Shown one piece after another: positions 26,561 to 34,660 of a stretch of DNA of 64,000 nucleotides; position 1 is the stretch's first letter; each line of letters opens with the position of its first letter. Position numbers and translations under genes: made by a program. The stretch covers positions 7,374-71,373 of the forward strand of contig JBBITF010000009.1 of the NCBI GenBank assembly GCA_037440925.1, read 5' to 3'. This stretch comes from JAABUE01 sp037440925 (GTDB taxonomy: Bacteria; Chloroflexota; Anaerolineae; Anaerolineales; Villigracilaceae). The notes beneath the pieces are model-generated. The model saw only the letters and a program-made list of their open reading frames with translations, did no database searches and had not been told where the DNA came from.

Positions 26561-27748
26561 ATGGCAACTAGAGATGCTGTTATTGTCAGCGCGGCTCGGA
26601 CGCCGGTTGGCAAGGCCAAGCGCGGCTCACTGGTCACGGTCAGGCCTGACGATTTGGCTGCTACCGTTATTGTAGAGTTACTCAAGCGGACGCCGGCTCT
26701 CGACCCCGCTGAAATCGAGGATGTGGTCTTTGGCTGCGCCTTCCCCGAAGGTGAGCAAGGTATGAACATGGCGCGTATGATTGCTTTGCGGGCCGGCTTG
26801 CCGATTTCCGTCCCCGGCGAGACGATCAATCGTTATTGCTCTTCGGGCGTGCAGTCTATCGCTCATGTTGCTTATGCCATCATGGCTGGCGACATCGAGG
26901 TAGCCATTGCGGGCGGCACAGAATCCATGACCATGGTGCCAATGGCAGGTTACAAGTTTTCTCCCAATCCATACTTTGCCCAAGACCTGCCGCATTACTA
27001 CACCAGCATGGGCATCACAGCCGAGAACGTGGCTGCCAAGTATGGCATCAGCCGCGAAGACCAGGATGCCTTTGCCCTGCAATCCAACTTGAAGGCTGCC
27101 AAAGCGGTGGATTCCGGTCTGTTCGACCCCGAACTTGTCCCTGTGGATGTGGAAATCGTCGAACTAGACGAGAACCACAAGCCGGTGACGCGCTCTTTCA
27201 CGTTCAAACGCGACGAAGGGCCGCGCGGCGATTCCACGTTGGAAGGCCTGGCCAAGCTCAAACCGGCCTTCAAAGAGGGCGGCACGGTCACGGCCGGCAA
27301 TTCCTCGCAGATGTCAGACGGCGCGGCCGCAGTGGTGGTCATGTCTGCTGAAAAGGCCGCCAAACTGGGCCTCAAGCCGCTGGCGCGCTTTGTCTCATTT
27401 GCTGTGGGCGGCGTCGAGCCGGAATTGATGGGAATTGGCCCCGTTGCGGCTATTCCCAAGGCGCTCAAAAAGGCCGGCCTGAAACAGGAGGATATTGACA
27501 TCTTTGAGTTGAATGAAGCCTTTGCCGCTCAGTCTCTGGCAGTGCTGCGAACACTGCAACTCGACCAGCAGAAGGTCAACGTCAACGGCGGGGCCATTGC
27601 TTTGGGCCACCCGCTGGGCTGCACCGGCGCAAAACTGACCACTCAGTTGCTCTACGAGATGGGACGCCGTAAATCAAAGTATGGCATGGTGACCATGTGC
27701 ATCGGCGGCGGAATGGGCGCGGCGGCCGTGTTTGAGAATTTACAATAA
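26561..27748 (+). CDS. acetyl-CoA acyltransferase (3-ketoacyl-CoA thiolase) of the beta-oxidation operon
   Basis: A 395-residue thiolase completing each beta-oxidation cycle by cleaving 3-ketoacyl-CoA to acetyl-CoA and a shortened acyl-CoA. Nucleophile Cys93 in NRYCSSGVQSI, His350 in GGAIALGHPLGC, Cys380 in MCIGGGMG and the NEAF motif are all present. AAGGAGATG..., with GGAG 8 nt before the ATG, supports the start. It lies directly after the hydroxyacyl-CoA dehydrogenase fusion, matching FadN-FadA order in Bacillus. Confidence 0.94.
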   Translation: MATRDAVIVSAARTPVGKAKRGSLVTVRPDDLAATVIVELLKRTPALDPAEIEDVVFGCAFPEGEQGMNMARMIALRAGLPISVPGETINRYCSSGVQSIAHVAYAIMAGDIEVAIAGGTESMTMVPMAGYKFSPNPYFAQDLPHYYTSMGITAENVAAKYGISREDQDAFALQSNLKAAKAVDSGLFDPELVPVDVEIVELDENHKPVTRSFTFKRDEGPRGDSTLEGLAKLKPAFKEGGTVTAGNSSQMSDGAAAVVVMSAEKAAKLGLKPLARFVSFAVGGVEPELMGIGPVAAIPKALKKAGLKQEDIDIFELNEAFAAQSLAVLRTLQLDQQKVNVNGGAIALGHPLGCTGAKLTTQLLYEMGRRKSKYGMVTMCIGGGMGAAAVFENLQ

Positions 27749-27749
27749 C

Positions 27750-27787
27750 AAAAGACTCTAAAAGTCTCAAAGGCCTTTAGGATCTAA
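27750..27787. repeat. short palindrome-rich spacer (AGACT/AGTCT units)
   Basis: AGACTCTAAAAGTCT and AAAGGCCTTT are small palindromes in the spacer before the SCP2 gene; probably another member of the degenerate repeat set. Confidence 0.5.
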
Positions 27788-27809
27788 TTTGATCGAAGGA
27801 GAAAATAAA

Positions 27810-28136
27810 ATGCCACTTACAATTGCAGACCTGATGTCCAAGATGCCCGGCGCGTTCCTGCCGGAAAAGGCCCCCGGGCTAGATGCTGTCATCCAGTTCA
27901 AGTTCACCGGCGCAGAAGCAGGAGATTGGTACGCCACCATCAAAGATGGTAAAGTAACTGTCGAAAAAGGGGAACATCCTTCTCCCAAGATGACCCTGAC
28001 TGCCGACTCCAGCGACTATGTCAAGATCTTCACGGGCGAGTTGGATGGGATGCAGGCCTTCATGCAGGGCAAGATTAAGTTAGCCGGCGATTTGAATTTG
28101 GCGATGAAGTTGACGCAGATGTTCAAAATCCGGTAG
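27810..28136 (+). CDS. SCP2 sterol-carrier-type lipid-binding protein
   Basis: A 108-residue single-domain SCP2 protein with the usual order: a short helical N-terminus, IQFKFTGAEAGDWYATIKDGKV and a hydrophobic C-terminal helix with GKIKLAGDLNLAMKL. SCP2 domains form a tunnel that holds acyl-CoA or other lipids. As last gene of the beta-oxidation operon it probably carries fatty acyl-CoA to the enzymes. ATG 27810 follows GAAGGAG; the open frame would allow a 7-codon longer start but without a site. A strong terminator follows 17 bp after the stop. Confidence 0.9.
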   Translation: MPLTIADLMSKMPGAFLPEKAPGLDAVIQFKFTGAEAGDWYATIKDGKVTVEKGEHPSPKMTLTADSSDYVKIFTGELDGMQAFMQGKIKLAGDLNLAMKLTQMFKIR

Positions 28137-28152
28137 ATTTGTCTCTATTGAA

Positions 28153-28188
28153 CAAGACGCCCTGGAAACAGGGCGTCTTGCTCTTCTT
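28153..28188 (+). terminator. intrinsic terminator of beta-oxidation operon
   Basis: Perfect 12-bp stem CAAGACGCCCTG / CAGGGCGTCTTG closed by a GAAA tetraloop and followed by CTCTTCTT. It also separates this operon from the convergent ABC transporter genes. Confidence 0.9.
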
Positions 28189-28236
28189 GCGATAGGGGAG
28201 ATGTTGCAGGCGTGCAAAGCGCCTCGCTTTTCCAGG

Positions 28237-28962
28237 CTATTCTCCTTTTGCCAGTTTTTCGATTTCTTTCCGGTCTTCGATGACCCGCACCAGTTTCCCG
28301 TCGCGCATTTGGAGCACTCGGTCTACGTACTTGCACATGCGTAGATCGTGCGTCACCATGATGCCGGCGCGTTCATATTCATGGATGAGGCGCGCAAAGG
28401 TCTCAACTACTTGGAAGGCGCGCTCGGTATCCAGCGAAGCGGTCGGCTCGTCGGCCAAGACTACGGCCGGGTTATGAATCAGGGCGCGGGCAATAGCCAC
28501 ACGCTGCTGCTGTCCGCCAGACATCTGACCGGGCAGGTTGCGCAGGCGGTCGCCGAGTCCGAGGCGGGCTAGAAGTTCCGCCGCCCGTAGCCGACCGGCT
28601 TTGTCTGCCATCCCGTTCAGCCGCAGCATCAATTCCACATTCTCTTGCGCTGTCAGGAACGGAATCAGGTTATTGGCCTGAAAAGTGAAGCCGATTTTCT
28701 GGCGGCGCAATGTAACCCGTTTTTTCTCATTCAGGCGAGACAAATCTTGACCGTCTATCAACACCTGACCGCTGGTAGGCATGAGTAAGGCCGCCAGAAT
28801 GGACAACAAGGTAGTCTTGCCAGAGCCGCTTGGCCCTACCAGGGCAATAAACTCGCCAGAGCGTACATTGAATGAAACATCGTCAACGGCGTTGATGCTG
28901 ACCCCGCCTTCAACGTTGAAAGTTTTGACGACGTGATTGACTTCCAATACCACAGCGCTCAT
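28237..28962 (-). CDS. ABC transporter ATP-binding protein (MacB/DevA type)
   Basis: A 241-residue ATPase with Walker A GPSGSGKTT, signature MSGGQQQRVAIARAL, Walker B VVLADEP and the H-loop THD. It has the Q-loop in FTFQANNLIPFLTAQEN, typical of the LolD/MacB/DevA group that pairs with FtsX-like permeases. The start at 28962 is chosen because AGGAG lies 8 nt upstream; a 10-codon longer frame overlaps the permease stop region. Gene order with the permease 29 nt upstream shows one complex. The exported or mechanically controlled substrate is unknown. Confidence 0.92.
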   Translation of the reverse strand: MSAVVLEVNHVVKTFNVEGGVSINAVDDVSFNVRSGEFIALVGPSGSGKTTLLSILAALLMPTSGQVLIDGQDLSRLNEKKRVTLRRQKIGFTFQANNLIPFLTAQENVELMLRLNGMADKAGRLRAAELLARLGLGDRLRNLPGQMSGGQQQRVAIARALIHNPAVVLADEPTASLDTERAFQVVETFARLIHEYERAGIMVTHDLRMCKYVDRVLQMRDGKLVRVIEDRKEIEKLAKGE

Positions 28963-28991
28963 GGTTTCTCCTAACCGATTTTCAGATAGCA

Positions 28992-30152
28992 TTATGACAA
29001 CTTCAAAGCCTTGAGCGGCTCGATGCGCACAGCGTAGATGACTGAAACCAGCCCGCCTAACGGGCCAATCGCCAACAGGGCAATCACCGCCAGCAGCGAG
29101 CGCGTGCCGTTGAAAGCCAGAGGAATGGTGGGCGGGAAGCCCAGCGAGAAAAGGTAGGTCAGGCCGCCGCCGATGGCCACGCCTAGCGCTGTCACGATCA
29201 TGATTTGAACGATGGCTGACAGCCCTACTGTGGCGTTAGACGAACCGATGGCTTTCAACACGCCAATTTGCGGCACCTTTTGCAACACTTGGATTTGAAA
29301 GAATCCGCCAATAACCAGAATGCCAATCAACAGCGTGAAGCCGCCCTGCGTTTGTACCGTGCCTTGTTGGGCCGAATAGCCAGGAATGTTTTCGATGACG
29401 GTGGAGATGTCGGCCACCTCGATGTTGCTCACTTCTGCCAACAGTCGTTCGCGCACGGCTTCGATTTTCGATGGATCGCTCAATTTGACCGCAATGACGT
29501 TAGGATAGGGCGTCGAGTCGTTCAAGTCTGCTTCGGGCTGGGGGCGGATTTTTTCCCAAGTGGCCGGCGCCACGAAGATGGTCGGTTGGAAGAAGTAGGA
29601 CTGCCGCCCCGTCAGCCCGACCACCTTTAACGTAAAGAACTGATCTTCTGTGCCTTGCGTGGAGCGGATTTTGATTTCATCTCCGATTTGGAGGCCGGTA
29701 CGCAGCGCCACGCCTTGGTCAATGACGGTCTCGTACGCTTCGCCTCCACGAAAGGACCTGCCTCCGATTAAGGGGGGCATACCCGGTCTGCCAGGCTCTA
29801 CCGCCAACAGCGAAATCTTGAGCGGCTCCTCCAGCGAGACAATTTGACTGGTGGATGTGAAGATTTGCCCGGCCTCCTCTACGCCCTCCACGCGCCGTAC
29901 TGCGCGGATGGTGTTCACCTCCAAGCGGCTGGATGAAATGATAAAGTCCGATTTTTCCAGGAACACGACCAGGTGAGCGTCCAGATTAGCCACATATTGA
30001 CGATTGCCATCGGCCAGACCCTCGCCAAGCGCCGCGATGAACAGCACCAGCAGAGTGATGAGAGCAATGACCAGCGCAACCAGCAAGAAGCGTCCCTTGT
30101 TGCGGTAGACTTCTTTGAAAGCCAAATAGAAAGCAAGAAAAAAGTTTCTCAT
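28992..30152 (-). CDS. FtsX/MacB/DevC-type ABC permease
   Basis: A 386-residue membrane protein with an N-terminal membrane segment (about 18-45), a large extracytoplasmic MacB-core domain (about 46-270) and three C-terminal membrane segments (about 278-298, 325-350 and 355-378), the standard type VII ABC layout. It lacks the long coupling helices of periplasm-spanning MacB in its N-terminal half as far as can be judged. With the ATPase 29 nt downstream it forms an exporter or a regulator of envelope enzymes, as FtsEX does. Confidence 0.88.
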   Translation of the reverse strand: MRNFFLAFYLAFKEVYRNKGRFLLVALVIALITLLVLFIAALGEGLADGNRQYVANLDAHLVVFLEKSDFIISSSRLEVNTIRAVRRVEGVEEAGQIFTSTSQIVSLEEPLKISLLAVEPGRPGMPPLIGGRSFRGGEAYETVIDQGVALRTGLQIGDEIKIRSTQGTEDQFFTLKVVGLTGRQSYFFQPTIFVAPATWEKIRPQPEADLNDSTPYPNVIAVKLSDPSKIEAVRERLLAEVSNIEVADISTVIENIPGYSAQQGTVQTQGGFTLLIGILVIGGFFQIQVLQKVPQIGVLKAIGSSNATVGLSAIVQIMIVTALGVAIGGGLTYLFSLGFPPTIPLAFNGTRSLLAVIALLAIGPLGGLVSVIYAVRIEPLKALKLS

Positions 30153-30228
30153 ACGATTCCTATCCGTCCATCCTCCCCATTGTGTAAAAGGATTGCTTTG
30201 GGCGAAGATGAGCGTAATTTGATTGTCC

Positions 30229-30828
30229 CTACGGAGCCACCGGCCCCTCGAAAGGTTGCTTCCAGTCCATTCCCATCACACCATGCAGCAGCAGGTCAAT
30301 GGGCGGGTGATCGGCAATATCATCGTAGTAAAACGGCAGGCGGATGCGGCCATCTGGGCCGATGATAAAGATTCCAGACATTTGCATGGCGTCTTGGCCG
30401 GCAGGCGGCATTTCGGGTTTCCAGCCGCGTTCTTCTTGCAAGCGTTTATTGGACTGCCAAACGCGCCATGACAAGAAGGTTTGCCAAATGGAAGCACGCT
30501 CCAGCCCATAGGCGCGGTAGGCTTGACGTTCTGGGTCTGCCAGGCAGAGCAAGCCGGGGGCATACTGTTGGCAAAAAGAATGGGCCGCTTCGGGCGTTCC
30601 CTGGGTAACGAATGCCAGGCCGATGGCTTTTTGCTGGAACAAGGGCGCATTGTTGGCAAGCGCGGTGACCATCTCCTTGCATTGCGGGCAACCGAAGTGG
30701 CGCGTGAAAGCCAACACCAATACCTGTCCCTTCCACAAGGACGATAACCGTATGCTTTTGTTGTCCGTTTTTAATAATTCTAGGTCTGGCGCGGGGTCGT
30801 TGAATTTAAGATGGGCGAGTTTTGACAT
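30229..30828 (-). CDS. AhpC/TSA-family peroxiredoxin-like protein
   Basis: A 199-residue thioredoxin-fold protein. The redox centre reads FTRHFGCPQCKE, a CxxC motif in the place of the peroxidatic cysteine, as in the AhpC/TSA (PRXL2/SelU-like) subgroup. The following segments LAFVTQGTPEAA and GIFIIGPDGRIRL are conserved in the group. Members are thought to reduce peroxides or act as thiol oxidoreductases; the electron donor is not known. It has its own promoter at 30911-30939 and a leader of about 76 nt, and is divergent from the roadblock gene. Confidence 0.85.
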   Translation of the reverse strand: MSKLAHLKFNDPAPDLELLKTDNKSIRLSSLWKGQVLVLAFTRHFGCPQCKEMVTALANNAPLFQQKAIGLAFVTQGTPEAAHSFCQQYAPGLLCLADPERQAYRAYGLERASIWQTFLSWRVWQSNKRLQEERGWKPEMPPAGQDAMQMSGIFIIGPDGRIRLPFYYDDIADHPPIDLLLHGVMGMDWKQPFEGPVAP

Positions 30829-30910
30829 GGAGGCAATTTATCTTTCTTTTGAGTTTTCTCACTTGTTTAGGGGCAAGCGCTGGCAAACAGATTGTCTGAA
30901 CTATAAATCT

Positions 30911-30939
30911 ATCTTATCACATTGCACATATATTGTCAA
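30911..30939 (-). promoter_or_regulatory. promoter of peroxiredoxin-like gene
   Basis: Minus strand TTGACA (30934-30939), 17-bp spacer, TAAGAT (30911-30916). The 329-bp gene-free stretch 30829-31157 is otherwise an AT-rich divergent promoter region. Confidence 0.75.
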
Positions 30940-31054
30940 TATTTAATCAAGAATTTGAAGGCTTTTTGGGCTTTTATGCCTGGATTCTACCTTCTGGTTG
31001 GGCAAAAAGTTTGCATTTTTGTTAATCCATCTCGAGACAAAGTGGACGGCTTGC

Positions 31055-31083
31055 TTGACACAATTTGTTGCATGTGCTAAATT
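31055..31083 (+). promoter_or_regulatory. promoter of roadblock/V4R/response-regulator cassette
   Basis: TTGACA (31055-31060), 17-bp spacer, TAAATT (31078-31083); start near 31090. Confidence 0.7.
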
Positions 31084-31157
31084 TGAAAAGCAATTTCTTT
31101 ACCGCCAGCGATCTGGATATGCTGGAATGCAACTAACCTTTTTTCAGGAGGGTTGTC

Positions 31158-31529
31158 TTGTCCAAGTCTCGTACGCAACAAATGGTAGACCGTTTGCGCG
31201 AGTTACAAGCCTCCTCGCCCGATATCGAGGCGTCGGCCGTAGTCAGCGTGGACGGGTTGAGCATCGCTTCGGCTTTGCCGCAAGGTGTGGAAGAAGACCG
31301 CGTGTCCGCCATGTCAGCCGCAATGTTGTCCTTGGGTGAGCGTATTGCTACCGAATTAGGGCGCGGCTCTTTGGAGCAGGTCTATATCAAAGGTGAAAAG
31401 GGATACGTTGTTTTGATGTCGGTGGGTCAAGAGGCAGTGTTGACCGCCCTGGCACGGGAACAGGCCAAGTTAGGCCTGATTTTCCTGGATATGCGTCGCG
31501 CCGCCGAAAATCTGGCAAAATTAATCTAG
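31158..31529 (+). CDS. roadblock/LC7 domain protein
   Basis: A 123-residue single-domain roadblock/LC7 protein: helix, then SAVVSVDGLSIASALP, long helix with MSAAMLSLGERIATEL, and the strand pair EQVYIKGEKGYVVLMSV. In bacteria these dimers regulate small GTPases (MglB on MglA) or act as signalling scaffolds. No GTPase gene is adjacent. TTG is used as start; AGGAGG lies 5-6 nt in front of it. The next gene, a V4R protein, starts 10 bp after the stop, so this is the head of a three-gene signalling unit. Confidence 0.9.
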   Translation: MSKSRTQQMVDRLRELQASSPDIEASAVVSVDGLSIASALPQGVEEDRVSAMSAAMLSLGERIATELGRGSLEQVYIKGEKGYVVLMSVGQEAVLTALAREQAKLGLIFLDMRRAAENLAKLI

Positions 31530-31539
31530 TGGAGTACGT

Positions 31540-32175
31540 ATGAGCCCCATCCAAAAGAGCGGACTATACTATAATAACAAGTTTGGCTTGATCACCATCA
31601 AGTCTTTGGAAGAGGTGATGGGTAAGAATGGATTGAACGCCATTCTTAATCTTGCCGGCCTGAACCATTACATTGACAATTATCCCCCTGACAATCTCGA
31701 AAAAGGCTTCGACTTTGCCGAACTTTCAGCCATTGGTGTGGCTTTGGAGGAGATGTATGGTCCGCGCGGCGGGCGCGGGCTGGCCTTGCGCGCGGGCCGC
31801 GCCACTTTCTCCGATGCGCTCAAGAATTTTGGCGCTCTGGCCGGGGTGGCCGATTTGGCTTTTGTCGTCTTGCCCCTTCAGTCGAAACTTCGCATTGGTC
31901 TGCCAGCCTTTGCCAAAATCTTTACGCAACTTACAGACCAATATACCACCGTCGAAGAAAAAGACAACGAGTTCATTTGGACGATCCACAAATGCCCGGT
32001 TTGTTGGGGGCGCACAGGTGCTGATCGTCCGGTCTGTTTTATTGCGGTCGGCCTGTTGCAGGAATCGTTGAAATGGGTGTCGGGAGGCAATGAATTTCGC
32101 GTCAACGAGTCCAGGTGTGTGGCGATGGGCGACGAGGTGTGCGAATTCGTCATCCAGAAAGACCCAATTGGCTGA
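31540..32175 (+). CDS. V4R-domain (4-vinyl reductase-like) sensory protein
   Basis: A 211-residue protein whose C-terminal ~80 residues match the V4R consensus: HKCPVCWGR, then PVCFIAVGLLQE, NESRCVAMGDEVCEFVI. The conserved cysteines (CPVCW, VC, RC, VC) are those of the domain, which binds small hydrophobic ligands or zinc in proteins such as BchJ and XylR/DmpR sensors. The N-terminal half (LEEVMGKNGLNAILNLAGL) is a helical region also typical of such proteins. A role as ligand-binding input of the cassette with the roadblock protein and response regulator is inferred from order and spacing. Confidence 0.82.
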   Translation: MSPIQKSGLYYNNKFGLITIKSLEEVMGKNGLNAILNLAGLNHYIDNYPPDNLEKGFDFAELSAIGVALEEMYGPRGGRGLALRAGRATFSDALKNFGALAGVADLAFVVLPLQSKLRIGLPAFAKIFTQLTDQYTTVEEKDNEFIWTIHKCPVCWGRTGADRPVCFIAVGLLQESLKWVSGGNEFRVNESRCVAMGDEVCEFVIQKDPIG

Positions 32176-32196
32176 TTGATCGAAGGGGAGCCCGGC

Positions 32197-33051
32197 ATGG
32201 CAGAAGTCAAACATAAAATCCTGGTCGTAGAAGACGATCTCGATGTAGCCGAAATGTTGAACGCTTACTTTCGCGTCCAGGGCTACGAGGTGTTCACCGT
32301 GAATTGGGGAGAAGATGGCGTGCGTGCTTGCCAAACGGTCAACCCCGACCTGGTGGTGCTGGACATCCGCCTGCCTGATATTGATGGCTATGAAGTCGCC
32401 AGACGCTTGCGTACCGACCGCCGCACACAAGATATTCCCATCATCTTTTTGACTGAAAAACGGGAGCGCGCCGACCGGCTGCATGGGCTGGAATTGGGCG
32501 CCGATGACTATATCACCAAGCCGTTCGACGTTCAAGAGTTGCGTTTGCGTGTGCGCAATGCCCTGCGGCGCGTCAGCCAGGGTTCGCTCACCAATCCTGT
32601 CAGCGGTTTGCCGGATGGCGCCTTGGTGGATGAGCGCTTGAGCGAGGCGTTGGGGAAAAGCGGACTTTCTCTCTTGTTGGTTTCGCTCATTAACCTGGAC
32701 ATCTTCCGTGATGCCTATGGCTTTGTGGCCTCCGATGATGTTATGCGCGCTGTCAGCCTGATGATCCATAACGCCATGCGCGAAGTGGACGGTTCTGAGG
32801 ACTTTGTCGGTCATTTGACGCCTACGGATTTTGTGTTGATCGTTTCTTCTGCTAACTTGTCCATTTTGGGGGAACGTGTGCGCAGCCGCCTGGAACAATC
32901 TCTGGATTATTTTTACCCTATCAAAGATCGCGATCAGGTTTCTCGTCGTAACGACCGCTTGTTCATCAAAGTCGTCGAAGTGCCTTCTTTGAGCGGCCGT
33001 TTCCCCAATGTCGAGGCTTTGAAGAAGGAACTGTTACGCCTGATTCGCTAG
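32197..33051 (+). CDS. response regulator with degenerate GGDEF-like output
   Basis: A 284-residue protein. The receiver domain (about 7-122) is complete: acidic pair Asp13-Asp14, phosphorylation site Asp56 in VVLDIRLP, Thr86 and Lys108 in YITKPF. The C-terminal part (about 140-280) has the layout of a diguanylate cyclase fold (LLVSLINLDIFRDAYGFVASDDVMRAV) but the active loop reads LTPTDF instead of GGDEF, so it should be inactive or a binding module. Start ATG 32197 is preceded by AAGGGGAG. Third gene of the roadblock/V4R cassette; its sensor kinase is not adjacent. Confidence 0.88.
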   Translation: MAEVKHKILVVEDDLDVAEMLNAYFRVQGYEVFTVNWGEDGVRACQTVNPDLVVLDIRLPDIDGYEVARRLRTDRRTQDIPIIFLTEKRERADRLHGLELGADDYITKPFDVQELRLRVRNALRRVSQGSLTNPVSGLPDGALVDERLSEALGKSGLSLLLVSLINLDIFRDAYGFVASDDVMRAVSLMIHNAMREVDGSEDFVGHLTPTDFVLIVSSANLSILGERVRSRLEQSLDYFYPIKDRDQVSRRNDRLFIKVVEVPSLSGRFPNVEALKKELLRLIR

Positions 33052-33059
33052 GAGACCGA

Positions 33060-33815
33060 TTGAAAATTACGGTTGTGGTCCCAACTTACAATGAAGCGGA
33101 GAACTTGCCCAAACTGGTCTCCGCTTTATTTTCGCTTCCGCTCGATTTGCGCGTATTGGTGGTAGACGATAACAGCCCCGACGGCACCGGGCGGATTGCC
33201 GACGACCTGGCCCAAAAAGACGAGCGCTTGCAAGTTCTTCACCGTCCTGGCAAGATGGGCCTGCGGGCAGCCTATTTGAATGCTTTTCAGCGTGTCTTTC
33301 AAGGGGATAGCGACGCCATAGCGCAAATGGACGCCGATTTTTCGCACGACCCGGCGGCGCTGCTCGAAATGACAAAACGCCTCGAATCTTGTGACGTGGT
33401 CATCGGCTCCCGTTATGTCGAGGGCGGCGCAGTGGACGAGCGCTGGCCGCGCTGGCGCAAGGGACTTTCGGCGTTTGGCAATCTATATGCCCGCACCATC
33501 TTGGGGCTTCCATTGCGCGATGTTACCACCGGCTATCGTTTGTGGCGGCGAGAGACGCTTTTGGGGATGCCCTTAGAGCGCATTCAATCGAACGGTTATG
33601 TTTTCCTGGTAGAGATGGCTTATCTGGCTTATTGTTTGGAGTATCGCGTCAGCGAAAGCCCGATTTATTTTGCCGACCGGCGATGGGGGAATTCGAAAAT
33701 GTCTTTCCGCATCCAGGCTGAGGCGGCTTTACGTATTTGGCAGGTGTGGTGGCATTACCGCGACGTGCGCCGCGCAGGTCGTCAGGCGCGCGTGATTCAA
33801 TCACCTTGCGTTTGA
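33060..33815 (+). CDS. GT2 glycosyltransferase, dolichyl/polyprenyl-phosphate mannose synthase-like
   Basis: A 251-residue GT-A enzyme without membrane segments, the size of soluble polyprenol-phosphate mannosyltransferase (Ppm1/Dpm1). It has VVVPTYNEAENLP, DDNSPDGTG, the metal-binding QMDADFSHDP and GSRYVEGG, WRKGLSAFGNLYAR, all diagnostic of this subgroup. Product would be a lipid-linked sugar used for protein or wall glycosylation. Start is TTG 8 bp after the response-regulator stop with AGGAG in front. Its 3' end overlaps the convergent rsmA by 19 bp. Confidence 0.9.
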   Translation: MKITVVVPTYNEAENLPKLVSALFSLPLDLRVLVVDDNSPDGTGRIADDLAQKDERLQVLHRPGKMGLRAAYLNAFQRVFQGDSDAIAQMDADFSHDPAALLEMTKRLESCDVVIGSRYVEGGAVDERWPRWRKGLSAFGNLYARTILGLPLRDVTTGYRLWRRETLLGMPLERIQSNGYVFLVEMAYLAYCLEYRVSESPIYFADRRWGNSKMSFRIQAEAALRIWQVWWHYRDVRRAGRQARVIQSPCV

Positions 33816-34660
33816 GACCATTGTTCGCTGAGTTTTTGCCATTCTTCCAGGCTTAGAGTTTCTGCCCGGCGCTGTGCATTGATGCTTACAGCGCGCAACA
33901 GCGCTTCGATTTTGGCAGGAGGCTGGCGCAAGCCGGCAGAGAGAGCGTTGCGCAGAGTCTTGCGCTTTTGTCCGAAACCCGCCTTGATGAGTTGGAAGAA
34001 GGCAGGCAGGAGAGCAGGTTGAATCAAGGGGGTAGGGTAGATTTCGATTTTCAGCACGGCCGAGTCAACTTTGGGAGCAGGGTAGAATGCGCTGGCGGGG
34101 ATGTGCGCTGCAATAGACGGCCGGCCGTAGACTTGTACGCTAAGCGCTAACAGGCTCATCTCTCCGGGTAAGGCGCAGATGCGTGTAGCCACTTCATGCT
34201 GGATGGTCAATACGATGCGGCGCGGCTTGGGGTCGCTTTCGAGCAGATGGCGGATGACCGCCGAGGTGATGTAATAAGGGATGTTGGCGATGACCAGGTA
34301 GCCAGGCTGCCCGATGGATGCTCCAGGGTCGAAGTCGAGGATGTTGCCCTGCATCAGCCGGACATTTCGATAGGGGGCCAGAACGGCCTCGAGCGGTGCG
34401 AACAGGCGCGCATCCAGTTCGATTGCCAGCACGCTGCGGGCGGCGGCTGCCAGGTAGCGGGTGAGGCTGCCCAAACCGGGGCCGATTTCCAGCACGCTGT
34501 CGGTAGGCAGGATTTCGGCTGCGGCGACGATTTTTTCCAGGGCGTAAGGGTCTTGCAGAAAATTTTGCCCCAGGCGTTTGTCGGCGCGCAGGCCGTATTG
34601 TTGCAGCAAGGCGGCGGCGTTGAGGGGCGGAGTCGGAGGGGGAAACCGGGCGCTGTTCAT
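33797..34660 (-). CDS. rsmA: 16S rRNA (adenine1518-N6/adenine1519-N6)-dimethyltransferase
   Basis: A 287-residue KsgA/Dim1 enzyme that dimethylates two adjacent adenines in the 3' hairpin of 16S rRNA with S-adenosylmethionine. The hallmark segments are RLGQNFLQDP near 29, VLEIGPGLGSLT (57-67) for SAM binding, IELD (81) and the catalytic NIPYY at 126-130. GQKRKTLRNAL in the C-terminal domain is typical. The start at 34660 makes an ATGA overlap with the stop of the LCP gene, so the pair is coupled; the open frame extends 116 codons further but this would only read through the LCP gene. Confidence 0.95.
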   Translation of the reverse strand: MNSARFPPPTPPLNAAALLQQYGLRADKRLGQNFLQDPYALEKIVAAAEILPTDSVLEIGPGLGSLTRYLAAAARSVLAIELDARLFAPLEAVLAPYRNVRLMQGNILDFDPGASIGQPGYLVIANIPYYITSAVIRHLLESDPKPRRIVLTIQHEVATRICALPGEMSLLALSVQVYGRPSIAAHIPASAFYPAPKVDSAVLKIEIYPTPLIQPALLPAFFQLIKAGFGQKRKTLRNALSAGLRQPPAKIEALLRAVSINAQRRAETLSLEEWQKLSEQWSQTQGD

